From positions 62,001-126,000 of the forward strand of contig CAJIYH010000002.1 in NCBI GenBank assembly GCA_905181615.1: 64,000 nucleotides of DNA, in the 5' to 3' direction. Of the stretch, positions 7,961-17,125 are shown in pieces (position 1 is the first letter of the stretch; every line of letters begins with the position of its first letter). The notes under the pieces were generated by a model, which was not told the origin of the DNA, did not search any database, and worked only from the letters and a program-made list of their open reading frames with translations. The DNA is from an uncultured Flavobacteriaceae bacterium (GTDB taxonomy: Bacteria > Bacteroidota > Bacteroidia > Flavobacteriales > Flavobacteriaceae). The translations under genes were made by a program, and so were the position numbers.

Positions 7961-8638
7961 ATGAAGTATTGTTACATAACCCTCTTTATGTTTATTAGTT
8001 TTAAGATGATTGCTCAGGACAGCATTCCATCAACTAATTCTACCTATAAAGAAGACCAATGGTATGGTAGTCTTTCTTTTCTATTAGCAAGTGAATCTAT
8101 CGATGGTTTCCGTTTCAATGGATTGTCCCAAGCCTTTAGCTTAGGCTTTATAAGAGACTTTCCTTTAAATCAAGAATCTAACAAAGCACTTGGCCTTGGT
8201 TTAGGGTATGGAATAAGTAACTATGGATCTAATCTTGGTATTTTAAAAGAAGGTGCCTCTGACTATCAATTTAATTTAATTGAAAACACCCTACTTGCTT
8301 CCAAAAACCGATTAATCTCTCATTTTATAGAAGTTCCAATCGAATATCGTTGGAGAACTTCAACTGCTTCAAGTTATGCCTTTTGGAGGGTCTATGCTGG
8401 CTATTTGTTGCGATATAACTTCTTCTCTAGATCAAAACCTTTTACAGGAGATTCTACTGTTCTTGAAGAAGTCAGACCTTTGTCTCATGCACTTAAACTC
8501 TCTGCAGGATATAATACATGGAATATATACGTGGAATACAGTCTATCACCTATTTTTAAAAAAGGAGTACAAACCAATCTTGGTACCCCTTTGAAACTCA
8601 ATTCAATTAAATTAGGATTAATCTTCTACGTTTTATAG
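7961..8638 (+). CDS. outer membrane beta-barrel protein (PorT-like family)
   Basis: A 225-aa secreted protein: the signal peptide MKYCYITLFMFISFKMIAQ ends in the AQ cleavage motif common in Bacteroidota, and the rest alternates polar and aromatic residues as in a small outer-membrane barrel (GLGLGYGISNYGSN, FIEVPIEYRWR, LKLSAGYNTW) and ends LGLIFYVL, a typical barrel C-terminus. Its place beside rpoN and asnS is conserved in many flavobacteria, where it is annotated as a porin-family or PorT protein. A direct role in type IX secretion is not shown by the sequence. Its stop codon overlaps that of rpoN on the other strand. Confidence 0.8.
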   Translation: MKYCYITLFMFISFKMIAQDSIPSTNSTYKEDQWYGSLSFLLASESIDGFRFNGLSQAFSLGFIRDFPLNQESNKALGLGLGYGISNYGSNLGILKEGASDYQFNLIENTLLASKNRLISHFIEVPIEYRWRTSTASSYAFWRVYAGYLLRYNFFSRSKPFTGDSTVLEEVRPLSHALKLSAGYNTWNIYVEYSLSPIFKKGVQTNLGTPLKLNSIKLGLIFYVL

Positions 8639-10078
8639 TTCTTTACGTAATCGTGCAACAGGAAAATCCATCTGTTCTCTATACTTGGCCACCGTTCTTC
8701 TAGCTACTCTATATCCTGCCTTTGATAGTTCTTCTGAAAGTGCTAGATCTGCCAGAGGTTTTCTTTTGTCTTCTTTTTCGATTAGGGTCCTTAGAATTTT
8801 TTTAATTTCTAAAGTAGAAACTTCTTCCCCATCTTCGTTTGTAAGTGATTCTGAAAAGAAACTTTTTAAAAGCTTAGTTCCATAAGGGGTTTCGATATAC
8901 TTGCTGTTAGCGACTCGAGATACAGTAGAAATATCCATATTTATTTTTTCTGCAATATCTTTTAGAATCATTGGTTTTAATTGTAATTCATCTCCTGAGA
9001 TGAAATAACTTTCTTGTTGCTTTACAATTGCATTAATGGTTAAGTATAACGTTTGGTAGCGTTGAGTAACTGCATCAATAAACCATTGAGCCGCATCTAA
9101 TTTTTGCTTAATGAATTGAATTGCATCCTTTTGACCTTTACTTTTTTTAGGAGCCTCTTTATAGCCTTTCATCATTTCTTTATATGAAGATGAAATATGA
9201 AGTTCTGGAGCATTTCTTCGGTTAAGTTCAACATTTAGGATTCCATTTTCAATGGTCAAAATAAAATCGGGGACTATATGTGTATTCTGAAAAATACCGG
9301 ATAAGGCACCTCCAGGTTTTGGGTTCAAACGCTCGATTTCTTTAAGTCCTTGCTTAAGTAGTTCTTCATCAACATCAAACTTTTCTTGAAGTTTGGTAAA
9401 ATGTTTTTTTGAAAATAACTCAAAAGCTTCGTTAATTATTTTAGAAGCCATTATTTGGGGCACCGATACTTGTCTTCTACTTAATTGAATTGATAAACAC
9501 TCCTGAAGTGTTCGAGCTCCAACTCCAGCGGGATCAAGAGAGTGAATTTTTCCTAATACCCGTTCAAGCTGTTCTTCTTTAACCGTTATGTTTTGTGTAA
9601 ACGCCAAGTCGTCTAGAATGTCTAGTAAAGACCTCCTTAAATAGCCGCTATCGTCTATACTACCGATTAAGAATTCTGCAATACGTTCTTCATCAGGAGT
9701 TAGAATAAGTGAGCTGAGTTGCATTTTTAAGTGCTGGTGAAAACCAACACCCCCCGTTATTGGAACTGTTTTTTCTTCCTCATCACCGCTGTAGTTGTTT
9801 GCATGCAGTAAATAAGAAGGTGTATCGTCATCACTCAAATAAGCATCAATATCTAAGTCTTGAGTATCTATTACTTCATTGTCATTTATGTCATCTTGGT
9901 AATCGTCCAAGGGTTCATCCGATTCTTCCTTTCCACTTTCTAGCGCCGGATTTTCTTCGAGTTCATTTTGAAGTTTTTGCTCAAAATCTAACGTAGTTAA
10001 TTGAATCATCTTCATCAACTGAATCTGTTGAGGAGATAGTTTTTGTGAAAGCTTTAATTGAAATTGTTGTTTCAGCAT
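8633..10078 (-). CDS. rpoN: RNA polymerase sigma-54 factor
   Basis: Alternative sigma factor that needs AAA+ activator proteins for transcription. The 481-aa protein shows the three expected regions: a glutamine/leucine-rich activator-interaction region at the N-terminus (LKLSQKLSPQQIQLMKMIQL), an acidic linker (DDYQDDINDNE), and the core-binding and DNA-binding parts. The RpoN box ARRTVAKYRE is near the C-terminus, and the helix-turn-helix DISTVSRVANSKY precedes it. Length is normal. No sigma-54 activator gene is seen in the window. Tail-to-tail with the outer-membrane protein, sharing six bases. Confidence 0.96.
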   Translation of the reverse strand: MLKQQFQLKLSQKLSPQQIQLMKMIQLTTLDFEQKLQNELEENPALESGKEESDEPLDDYQDDINDNEVIDTQDLDIDAYLSDDDTPSYLLHANNYSGDEEEKTVPITGGVGFHQHLKMQLSSLILTPDEERIAEFLIGSIDDSGYLRRSLLDILDDLAFTQNITVKEEQLERVLGKIHSLDPAGVGARTLQECLSIQLSRRQVSVPQIMASKIINEAFELFSKKHFTKLQEKFDVDEELLKQGLKEIERLNPKPGGALSGIFQNTHIVPDFILTIENGILNVELNRRNAPELHISSSYKEMMKGYKEAPKKSKGQKDAIQFIKQKLDAAQWFIDAVTQRYQTLYLTINAIVKQQESYFISGDELQLKPMILKDIAEKINMDISTVSRVANSKYIETPYGTKLLKSFFSESLTNEDGEEVSTLEIKKILRTLIEKEDKRKPLADLALSEELSKAGYRVARRTVAKYREQMDFPVARLRKEL

Positions 10079-10122
10079 AATAAGTTGGAGACTTTCTCTA
10101 AAAGTAAGGAAAAGTGAAGACT

Positions 10123-11550
10123 TTAGAAAGCAGCATTCTGCGGAGTCCTAGGAAATGGGATTACATCACGAATATTACTCATACCAGTTGCAAACAATAC
10201 CAAACGCTCAAAACCTAAACCAAAACCACTATGTGGAGCGCTTCCAAATCTTCTAAGATCGAGGTACCACCATAATTCTTCTTCATCAATTCCCATAGCT
10301 TTAATTCTTTCTTGAAGTACATCTAAACGTTCTTCACGCTGAGAGCCTCCTACAATTTCTCCAATTCCAGGAAATAAAATATCCATGGCACGAACTGTTT
10401 TTTGATCTTCATTCATACGCATGTAAAATGCCTTTATTTTAGCAGGATAATCATAAAGTATTACAGGACAGTTGAAGTGTTTTTCTACTAAGAAACGCTC
10501 GTGTTCGCTTTGTAAATCTGCCCCCCATTCATCAATTTCAAATTTGAATTTTTTCTTTTTATTAGGCTTGCTGTTTCTTAAAATATAAATTGCTTCGGTA
10601 TAGCTAACTCGTTTAAAATCATTTTCAACCACAAACTTAATTTTATCTAAAAGTCCCATTGCAGATCTCTCAGCTTGGGGTTTTGATTTATCCTCTTGTG
10701 TAAGACGATCATCTAGGAAGGCTAAATCTTCTTCACATTCTTTATGAACATAAGTCAAAACGTTTTTAATAAATTTCTCAGCCAAATCCATGTTGTCGTC
10801 TAAATCAAAAAACGCCATCTCTGGCTCAATCATCCAAAACTCAGCAAGATGACGAGTTGTATTTGAATTTTCTGCTCTAAAAGTTGGGCCAAAAGTATAT
10901 ACTTCTCCTAAGCCCATAGCGTAGGTTTCTGCCTCTAACTGCCCTGATACCGTAAGGTGGGTTTCTTTTCCAAAAAAGTCTTGACTATAATCTATAGATC
11001 CGTCTTCTTTAAGGGGAGGGTTTTTGGTGTCCAAAGAACTTACTCGGAACATTTCTCCTGCACCTTCAGCATCGCTTCCTGTTACGATAGGAGTATGTAC
11101 ATATTGAAATCCTTCTTGTCTAAAAAACTGATGCACCCCAAAGGCTAATGCCGATCGCACACGCATTACAGCACTAAATGTAGCCGTTCTAACGCGTAAA
11201 TGAGCTTTTTCTCTAAGAAACTCTAAGCTGTGTTTTTTTGGCTGAATAGGGTAGGTTTCTGGGTCTGCTTCACCATAGACGTGAAGATCTGTTACCTGAA
11301 TTTCTGCAGATTGACCTTTTCCCTGACTTTCAATGAAATTTCCTTTAATTTTAATTGCCGCTCCCGTTGATATTTTTTTAAGTAGGTTTTCATCCATAGA
11401 TTCAAAATCTACTACACATTGTATATTACCTAGGGTAGATCCGTCATTTAAGGCAATAAATCGTTTGGCTCTAAAGGTTCGAACCCAACCTCTAACCGTT
11501 ACTTCTTGGCCTGTAGCCGATAATTTTAATAAGGACTTAATCTTCATCAT
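10123..11550 (-). CDS. asnS: asparaginyl-tRNA synthetase
   Basis: Class IIb synthetase that charges tRNA-Asn. The 475-aa protein has the N-terminal OB-fold anticodon-binding domain (VTVRGWVRTFRAKRFIALNDGS) and the class II core with motif 2 around TFRAENSNTTRHLAEFWMIEPE and motif 3 as GFGLGFERLV. Those and the length separate it from AspRS. Two ATGs (11550 and 11547) are equally possible. A TATATTTG -7 element lies about 20 bases upstream. Only 44 bases separate it from rpoN downstream, so the two may be co-transcribed. Confidence 0.96.
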   Translation of the reverse strand: MMKIKSLLKLSATGQEVTVRGWVRTFRAKRFIALNDGSTLGNIQCVVDFESMDENLLKKISTGAAIKIKGNFIESQGKGQSAEIQVTDLHVYGEADPETYPIQPKKHSLEFLREKAHLRVRTATFSAVMRVRSALAFGVHQFFRQEGFQYVHTPIVTGSDAEGAGEMFRVSSLDTKNPPLKEDGSIDYSQDFFGKETHLTVSGQLEAETYAMGLGEVYTFGPTFRAENSNTTRHLAEFWMIEPEMAFFDLDDNMDLAEKFIKNVLTYVHKECEEDLAFLDDRLTQEDKSKPQAERSAMGLLDKIKFVVENDFKRVSYTEAIYILRNSKPNKKKKFKFEIDEWGADLQSEHERFLVEKHFNCPVILYDYPAKIKAFYMRMNEDQKTVRAMDILFPGIGEIVGGSQREERLDVLQERIKAMGIDEEELWWYLDLRRFGSAPHSGFGLGFERLVLFATGMSNIRDVIPFPRTPQNAAF

Positions 11551-11569
11551 GGTAATGTGCTTTTCGCTG

Positions 11570-11577
11570 CAAATATA
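11570..11577 (-). promoter_or_regulatory. -7 promoter element upstream of asnS
   Basis: Read on the minus strand this is TATATTTG, an exact match to TAnnTTTG, 19 bases before the asnS start. A clear -33 TTG is not seen. Confidence 0.5.
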
Positions 11578-11597
11578 ATGGTTTATCTAAAAATGCG

Positions 11598-13997
11598 TTA
11601 GTTGTTTCTGTCTTCCTTTGATTCTTGATGTTCTAATATTTGAAGTGTTGGTTCTTTCATTACTTCTTCATTAGAAACAGAACGTTCTAAAGAAATTAAA
11701 AGTGATGGAAGTAATACTAGATTCGCAAGCATTGCAAAAAGCAATGTTGCTGAAACTAAGCCTCCCAAGGCTACGGTTCCACCGAATTCTGAAATCATAA
11801 AGACAGAAAACCCAAAGAATAAAACAATGGAAGTATAGAACATACTAACACCGGTTTCCTTAAGAGCGGCATATACAGATCGTTGAATTTTCCATTTCGA
11901 ATCAATCAATTCTTGACGGTATTTGGCCAGAAAGTGAATGGTGTCATCTACTGATATTCCAAAAGCAATACTAAATACAAGTATGGTTGAGGGTTTTATT
12001 GGAATTCCTAGGAACCCCATCATTCCTGCAGTTACAATCAAGGGAAGTAAATTTGGAATCAATGAAATTAGAATCATTTTATATGATCTAAACAAATAAG
12101 CCATAAATAGTGCGATAAGAAAAATTGCTATCGAGAGAGATAAAACTAGATTTTTAACAAGGTATTTGGTTCCTTTTAGAAATATTAATGACTTTCCGGT
12201 AAGTTGAACACTATATCGGTCTTCAGGGAATATTTTTTTAATTTCCTTTTCCAAATCCGATTTAATTTCTTCCATTCGCTCTGTTCGTATGTCTTTCATA
12301 TAGGTTGTTAGACGCGCATATTGACCTGTAGAATCAACATAGTTTTTCATCAAGTTTTGATTTGAATTCTTTGTGTCTAAATAGGAAAGAATAAAATTAT
12401 TTTCTTGAGCAGTTGGTAGTTTATAGTAATTTGGATTTCCATTGTAATACGCTTGTTTTGCATACTTCATGGCGTTTACCACAGAAAGTGGAGGAGAAAG
12501 TTCCGGTATAGATTCAATACTTTTGCCTAAAGCATCCATGCGCTTTAAGGTTGCAAGTTTTAATACACCATCTTTTCGCTTGGTGTCAATTAGAATTTCT
12601 AGGGGGACAATTCCATTGAATTCATTGTCAAAAAACATAATATCTTTAAAAAACTCTTTTTTCTGGGGCATATCTTCTAGAATACTACCTGAAATCCGAA
12701 TCTGATAGATACCAATAATACTAGCGACTAATAAAACAAGCGATATGATATAAGTGTTTATTCTTCGTTTTCTTACGTTTTTTTCCATCCATCCAACAAG
12801 CCTGTCGATAGTTTTATTTTTCAGGTGATTCAAATGCTTTTTGTTAGGTACAGGTAAAAAGCTATAAATAATGGGAATTAAAAGAAGCGATAGAATGAAA
12901 ATTCCAATAACATTTATTGAAGCAATAATTCCAAACTCTTTTAATAACTTACTGTCTGTTAGAATAAAAGTAGCAAACCCTGAGGCAGTAGTTAGGTTGG
13001 TCATTAAAGTTGCATTTCCAATCTTTACAATAACCTGCTGAAGTGATTTAACCTGGTTCCCGTGTTTAGATACTTCTTGCTGATATTTGTTGATCAAGAA
13101 AATACAATTCGGAATTCCAATTACTATTATTAGGGGAGGTATTAAAGCAGTTAAGACGGTAATTTCATATCCCATCCAACCCAATGTTCCTAGGGACCAA
13201 GCTACACCAATGAGCACAATTATCATGGAAATGAATGTTGCACGAAGGGACCTAAAAAACAAAAAGAAGATCAATGAAGTAACTACCATTGCTCCCAAGA
13301 CAAAGATTCCAATTTCATCTACAATATTCTGAGCATTAAGAGTTCTGATATAAGGCATTCCAGATACCCGGACATCCAACTGATTGTCTTCTTCAAACTT
13401 TTTGATCAAAGGAATAAAGATGTTGTATATGAAGTTTTTTCTAGCAGCGCTATTTACAATTTCTGTTTTCATATAAACAGCAGTCCTTACGGTTTGTGTT
13501 TCTTTGTTGAAAAGCAGGTTTTCGAAAAAAGGTAACTCTTTAAAAAGCTGCTGTTTTAGTTGAGAAAAGTCTTCTTCTGTCTCGGGTTTTTGATTAATGA
13601 AAGGAACTAATTCAAGCTTTTTCATTTGTTTATTTTTGGATAAAACATTCAGATTTTCAATTGAAATTGTAAAATCTATTTCTTCAAAAGAACCCAACTC
13701 CTTACTCAATTGATTCCAAGCTTCTAGCCTACCCTTACTAAATAATTCGGGATTTTGAACTGCCAAAACCAAAACATTTCCTTCTTCCCCGAAAAGCTCA
13801 AGAAATTCATTGTATCGAATATTTTCAGCATGTTTATCTGGAAGTAAGTTGGCTTCTGTAAATGTAAAACGCATATGTTTCCATTGCGTTACCCAAAATG
13901 TAGTGACTGCCAAAAGTAGTAGCAGTAGTTTAAAACGATTACGAAGAATAAGACGGGCAACTCCTTCCCAAAAATTCCAATTTCCTTTTTTTTTCAT
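11598..13997 (-). CDS. RND-superfamily (MMPL-type) membrane exporter
   Basis: A 799-aa inner-membrane protein with the duplicated RND layout: one N-terminal helix (FKLLLLLLAVTTFWVTQW), a large periplasmic domain, about five helices, then a second repeat (ISLVLLVASIIGIYQI, another periplasmic domain, five helices). The helix-4-like motif GISVDDTIHFLAKYR is typical of the MMPL/hydrophobe exporter branch, not of the ~1000-aa drug pumps. Substrate is unknown; such proteins often move lipids or hydrophobic molecules. It follows frr by 35 bases on the same strand, so it may share the pyrH-frr transcript. Confidence 0.88.
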   Translation of the reverse strand: MKKKGNWNFWEGVARLILRNRFKLLLLLLAVTTFWVTQWKHMRFTFTEANLLPDKHAENIRYNEFLELFGEEGNVLVLAVQNPELFSKGRLEAWNQLSKELGSFEEIDFTISIENLNVLSKNKQMKKLELVPFINQKPETEEDFSQLKQQLFKELPFFENLLFNKETQTVRTAVYMKTEIVNSAARKNFIYNIFIPLIKKFEEDNQLDVRVSGMPYIRTLNAQNIVDEIGIFVLGAMVVTSLIFFLFFRSLRATFISMIIVLIGVAWSLGTLGWMGYEITVLTALIPPLIIVIGIPNCIFLINKYQQEVSKHGNQVKSLQQVIVKIGNATLMTNLTTASGFATFILTDSKLLKEFGIIASINVIGIFILSLLLIPIIYSFLPVPNKKHLNHLKNKTIDRLVGWMEKNVRKRRINTYIISLVLLVASIIGIYQIRISGSILEDMPQKKEFFKDIMFFDNEFNGIVPLEILIDTKRKDGVLKLATLKRMDALGKSIESIPELSPPLSVVNAMKYAKQAYYNGNPNYYKLPTAQENNFILSYLDTKNSNQNLMKNYVDSTGQYARLTTYMKDIRTERMEEIKSDLEKEIKKIFPEDRYSVQLTGKSLIFLKGTKYLVKNLVLSLSIAIFLIALFMAYLFRSYKMILISLIPNLLPLIVTAGMMGFLGIPIKPSTILVFSIAFGISVDDTIHFLAKYRQELIDSKWKIQRSVYAALKETGVSMFYTSIVLFFGFSVFMISEFGGTVALGGLVSATLLFAMLANLVLLPSLLISLERSVSNEEVMKEPTLQILEHQESKEDRNN

Positions 13998-14032
13998 AAT
14001 GAGGAGCGCGACTATTGTTTTATTTAAAAAAA

Positions 14033-14587
14033 TCAGACGGTTAAAATATCTTTTTCTTTACGTAAATAAATTTCATCTGTCTTTTTGATGAAAACATCGG
14101 TATGTTTTTGAATGTCTATTTCACAATTTTTTTGCTCATCTTCAGAAACTTCTGTTTTTTTGATTTCGTTATTTGCATCTTTTCGAGCATTACGAATACT
14201 TACTTTTGCTATTTCTGCTTCTGCTTTCGCCATTTTAGCAAGCTCTCTTCTTCTTTCTTCAGTTAATGGAGGGACATTAATAATTATAGACTCACCATTA
14301 TTCATTGGATTGAATCCTAAATTAGAATTCATTATTGCCTTTTCTATTTCGGTAAGCATAGCTTTTTCCCAAGGCTGAATGGATAGTGTTCGGGCATCAG
14401 GTGTATTTACATTCGCCACTTGAGCTAGAGGTGTAGGTGATCCGTAATAATCGACCATTACACTACTCAGCATAACTGGGTTTGCTTTCCCGGCTCTAAT
14501 TTTTAAGAGTTCATTTTCTAAATGTTCAATAGCACTATTCATACTCTCAATGCTGCTGTCTATGATAAATTGTAATTCTTCGTTCAT
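14033..14587 (-). CDS. frr: ribosome recycling factor
   Basis: Splits post-termination ribosomes together with EF-G. The 184-aa protein shows the family signature throughout: LLKIRAGKANPVMLSSVMVDYYG, the INVPPLTEERRRELAKMAK segment, and a C-terminal helix with the lysine-rich end of the three-helix domain. Normal length. It starts 11 bases after pyrH, the conserved gene order in most bacteria. Confidence 0.97.
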   Translation of the reverse strand: MNEELQFIIDSSIESMNSAIEHLENELLKIRAGKANPVMLSSVMVDYYGSPTPLAQVANVNTPDARTLSIQPWEKAMLTEIEKAIMNSNLGFNPMNNGESIIINVPPLTEERRRELAKMAKAEAEIAKVSIRNARKDANNEIKKTEVSEDEQKNCEIDIQKHTDVFIKKTDEIYLRKEKDILTV

Positions 14588-14598
14588 AAGGTTTTGAG

Positions 14599-15306
14599 TT
14601 AAAGATCTACTTTGGTTCCAATATTTTCTCCGCGGACTACACGTACTAAATTACCTTTGGTATTCATGTCAAATACAATAATCGGTAATTTGTTTTCTTG
14701 ACTTAAAGTAAAAGCGGTAGTATCCATTATTTTGAGTCCTTTTTTGAGTACTTCTTCAAAAGAAAGTGAGTCAAACTTCACAGCCTCTTTGTTTTTTTCA
14801 GGATCTTCATTATAAATTCCATCTACGCGAGTCCCTTTAAGTATTACATCAGCGTTAATCTCTACAGCTCTAAGTACAGCAGCAGAATCTGTTGTAAAAA
14901 ACGGGTTTCCAGTACCGGCACTAAAAATAACAACCCTGTTTTTTTCTAAATGACGTACTGCTTTTCTTTTGATGTATGGTTCAGCAACAGCTTCGATTTT
15001 TAAAGCGGTTTGAAGGCGGGTAGGCACTTCTATGTTTTCTAAGGCGCTTTGAAGTGCTAGCCCGTTAATTACGGTAGCTAACATCCCCATGTAGTCTGCC
15101 TGAACTCGATCTATTCCTTGACTAGAGCCAGAAACTCCTCTAAAAATGTTTCCCCCTCCAATAACAATAGCAATTTCTATTTTCTGATCATAGATCTGTT
15201 TTATTTCTTTCGCATATTCATTTATCTTTTCGGGATCAATTCCATATGAGCGATCGCCCATAAGTGCTTCGCCACTGAGTTTAAGTAATATGCGTTTGAA
15301 ATTCAT
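14599..15306 (-). CDS. pyrH: uridylate kinase (UMP kinase)
   Basis: Hexameric amino-acid-kinase-fold enzyme that phosphorylates UMP to UDP. The 235-aa sequence has [11 protein letters not shown] at the N-terminus, [10 protein letters not shown] for phosphate binding, and [17 protein letters not shown], the strongly conserved UMP/ATP site. Normal length. First gene of a likely pyrH-frr-exporter operon, with a TATATTTG promoter element 18 bases before its ATG. Confidence 0.97.
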   Translation of the reverse strand: MNFKRILLKLSGEALMGDRSYGIDPEKINEYAKEIKQIYDQKIEIAIVIGGGNIFRGVSGSSQGIDRVQADYMGMLATVINGLALQSALENIEVPTRLQTALKIEAVAEPYIKRKAVRHLEKNRVVIFSAGTGNPFFTTDSAAVLRAVEINADVILKGTRVDGIYNEDPEKNKEAVKFDSLSFEEVLKKGLKIMDTTAFTLSQENKLPIIVFDMNTKGNLVRVVRGENIGTKVDL

Positions 15307-15324
15307 GTGATTTGTTTAGTATTA

Positions 15325-15332
15325 CAAATATA
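15325..15332 (-). promoter_or_regulatory. -7 promoter element upstream of pyrH
   Basis: TATATTTG on the minus strand, an exact TAnnTTTG match, in the 79-base gap between truB and pyrH and 18 bases before the pyrH start. Confidence 0.5.
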
Positions 15333-15385
15333 GAAAATTAAGGGGATTGAATTTGAGTTCTTAATATATAATGCAAAGTAGGTAA

Positions 15386-16081
15386 TTAGTTTTGTAGAAG
15401 ATATTCAAAACCTTCTATATTTAGGGCTTTTTCGATATTGAAATCTCCTATTCTAGTTCTTCTTAATGCGGTCAGATATGCCCCAGAGTTCAATGCTTTG
15501 CCAAAGTCGTTTGCTAAAGACCGAATGTAGGTGCCTTTGCTACAACTAACCCTAAAGTCTACATTGGGAAGATCAATTTGAGTTAAATTAAAATCATGGA
15601 CATTAACTTTTCTATGAGGAACTTCAACTTGAGTTCCTTCCCGAGCATATTCGTATAATCGTTTACCGTCTTTTTTTAATGCTGAAAAAACAGGTGGTTG
15701 TTGATCGATGGTTCCAATAAATTTAGATAATGTTGCCTGAAGCATTTCTTCATCGATATGATCAATCGGAAATTCCATATTTATTGGTGTTTCTAGATCA
15801 TAGGAAGGAGTAGTAGCTCCAAGGGTAAAAGTCCCTGTATACTCTTTTTCCTGCCCCATGAACTGCTCAATGCTTTTAGTCATCTTACCGGTACAGATAA
15901 TTAAAAGGCCTGTAGCCAATGGATCTAGAGTTCCTGCATGGCCTACTTTAATTTTTTTAATACCATAGGTAGATTTAATAATCCACCTAATTTTATTTAC
16001 CACCTGAAAGGAGGTCCACTCTAGAGGTTTGTCTATTAGTATAATCTCTCCACTCAAAAAGTTCTCCTTAGATGCTATCAT
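15386..16081 (-). CDS. truB: tRNA pseudouridine(55) synthase
   Basis: Makes pseudouridine 55 in the T-loop of tRNAs. The 231-aa protein has the N-terminal LIDKPLEWTSFQVVNKIR and the catalytic aspartate in VGHAGTLDPLATGLLIICTG, the family's hallmark, and later the CSKGTYIRSLANDFG segment. Shorter than E. coli TruB (314 aa) because it lacks the C-terminal PUA domain, as is common in Bacteroidota. Its ATG overlaps the uppP stop by 4 bases, so the two are translationally coupled. Confidence 0.96.
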   Translation of the reverse strand: MIASKENFLSGEIILIDKPLEWTSFQVVNKIRWIIKSTYGIKKIKVGHAGTLDPLATGLLIICTGKMTKSIEQFMGQEKEYTGTFTLGATTPSYDLETPINMEFPIDHIDEEMLQATLSKFIGTIDQQPPVFSALKKDGKRLYEYAREGTQVEVPHRKVNVHDFNLTQIDLPNVDFRVSCSKGTYIRSLANDFGKALNSGAYLTALRRTRIGDFNIEKALNIEGFEYLLQN

Positions 16082-16869
16082 AAGAGGTCAAATATAATTG
16101 CAACTGATCCAGCTATTAAGCAATAGACACTAAAGTACCAAAGTTTAGAGTTTTTGACCCATTCGATCATCCATTTACAAGCAAGAATCCCCGTTATAAA
16201 TGCTGCTATAAAACCAAGCGATAAGCTGAGTATGCTTATTTCAGATACTTGGTTATCTATTTCAAGAATACTTTTGGCCATACTCCCAAAAATCAAAGGA
16301 ATTACCATTAAGAATGAAAATCGAGCAGCCTTACTTTTGTCAATTCCTAAAATAACGCCCAAAGCAATGGTTGCTCCACTTCGTGATATTCCCGGTAAAA
16401 TAGCAATGGCTTGAATGATTCCTATTCCCAAGGCACTTTTAATATTTAAATCTTTTTCAGTTACTTCGGCACGATTTGCCAGGTACAGCAATAGGGCAGT
16501 AACCCATAGCATAAGTCCCACTAAAAGAATATTCTTGTGAAATAATTCTGTAATAAAATCCTCAAAAAAAAAGCCAACAAAAACGGCAGGAATCATTGAA
16601 GTAATAATTTTTAATGAAAAATAGAATGCGTCATTCCTTTCGAATTGAAATAAGCCTTGAAAAATCTCTTGTATGTCTTTCCTAAATACAACTATGGTGC
16701 TTAGCGCTGTAGCTCCATGGAGAACAAGAGTCATCAATAAGCTTTCTTTTGGAAGGGAATTGTCCCCCAAAATAGTTTTGGCTATTTCTAAATGTCCGCT
16801 AGATGATATGGGTAAAAATTCGGTAAGACCTTGGATTATACCCAGAAGAACTGCAGTAATTACATCCAT
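16078..16869 (-). CDS. uppP: undecaprenyl-diphosphatase
   Basis: Membrane phosphatase (BacA family) that recycles undecaprenyl diphosphate to the monophosphate carrier for cell-wall synthesis; high levels give bacitracin resistance. The 263-aa protein has both conserved motifs, GLTEFLPISSSGHLEI and LPGISRSGATI, and about eight hydrophobic helices. It is embedded in the Bacteroidota order ftsX-DUF3098-uppP-truB, starting 4 bases after DUF3098 and overlapping truB by 4. Confidence 0.96.
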   Translation of the reverse strand: MDVITAVLLGIIQGLTEFLPISSSGHLEIAKTILGDNSLPKESLLMTLVLHGATALSTIVVFRKDIQEIFQGLFQFERNDAFYFSLKIITSMIPAVFVGFFFEDFITELFHKNILLVGLMLWVTALLLYLANRAEVTEKDLNIKSALGIGIIQAIAILPGISRSGATIALGVILGIDKSKAARFSFLMVIPLIFGSMAKSILEIDNQVSEISILSLSLGFIAAFITGILACKWMIEWVKNSKLWYFSVYCLIAGSVAIIFDLL

Positions 16870-16873
16870 TTAT

Positions 16874-17119
16874 TTATTTTTTTGAAGGAATCAATATCGA
16901 GTAAGCAGCTATTCCAAAACCAATTAACACCAAGGTAGGGGCAACACGAATTCTTCTAAAGCTAAATATTTCTGGGTTAAAAATATTTTTCGGATCAGGA
17001 CTCCCTCCTCCTGACATTAAAAAAAAACCAACACAAATAAACCCGAGAGAGAGAAATAGGAATTGGTAATTTCTTTTGCCAAATAGGAGTTGTTTTTTAT
17101 TCGATTCAGTTTTCTTCAT
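16874..17119 (-). CDS. DUF3098 small membrane protein
   Basis: An 81-aa protein with two membrane helices (YQFLFLSLGFICVGFFLMSGG and RIRVAPTLVLIGFGIAAYSI) separated by a loop containing DPKNIFNPEIFSFRR, the recognisable core of DUF3098. It lies between ftsX and uppP in an operon conserved across Bacteroidota, which suggests a part in division or envelope growth; no function has been assigned that I know of. Confidence 0.88.
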   Translation of the reverse strand: MKKTESNKKQLLFGKRNYQFLFLSLGFICVGFFLMSGGGSPDPKNIFNPEIFSFRRIRVAPTLVLIGFGIAAYSILIPSKK

Positions 17120-17125
17120 AATCAG

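Noticed and set aside
14112-14378. Serine-rich open frame opposite frr
   Set aside because: It is the antisense of frr; composition follows from the complementary codons, not from a real gene.
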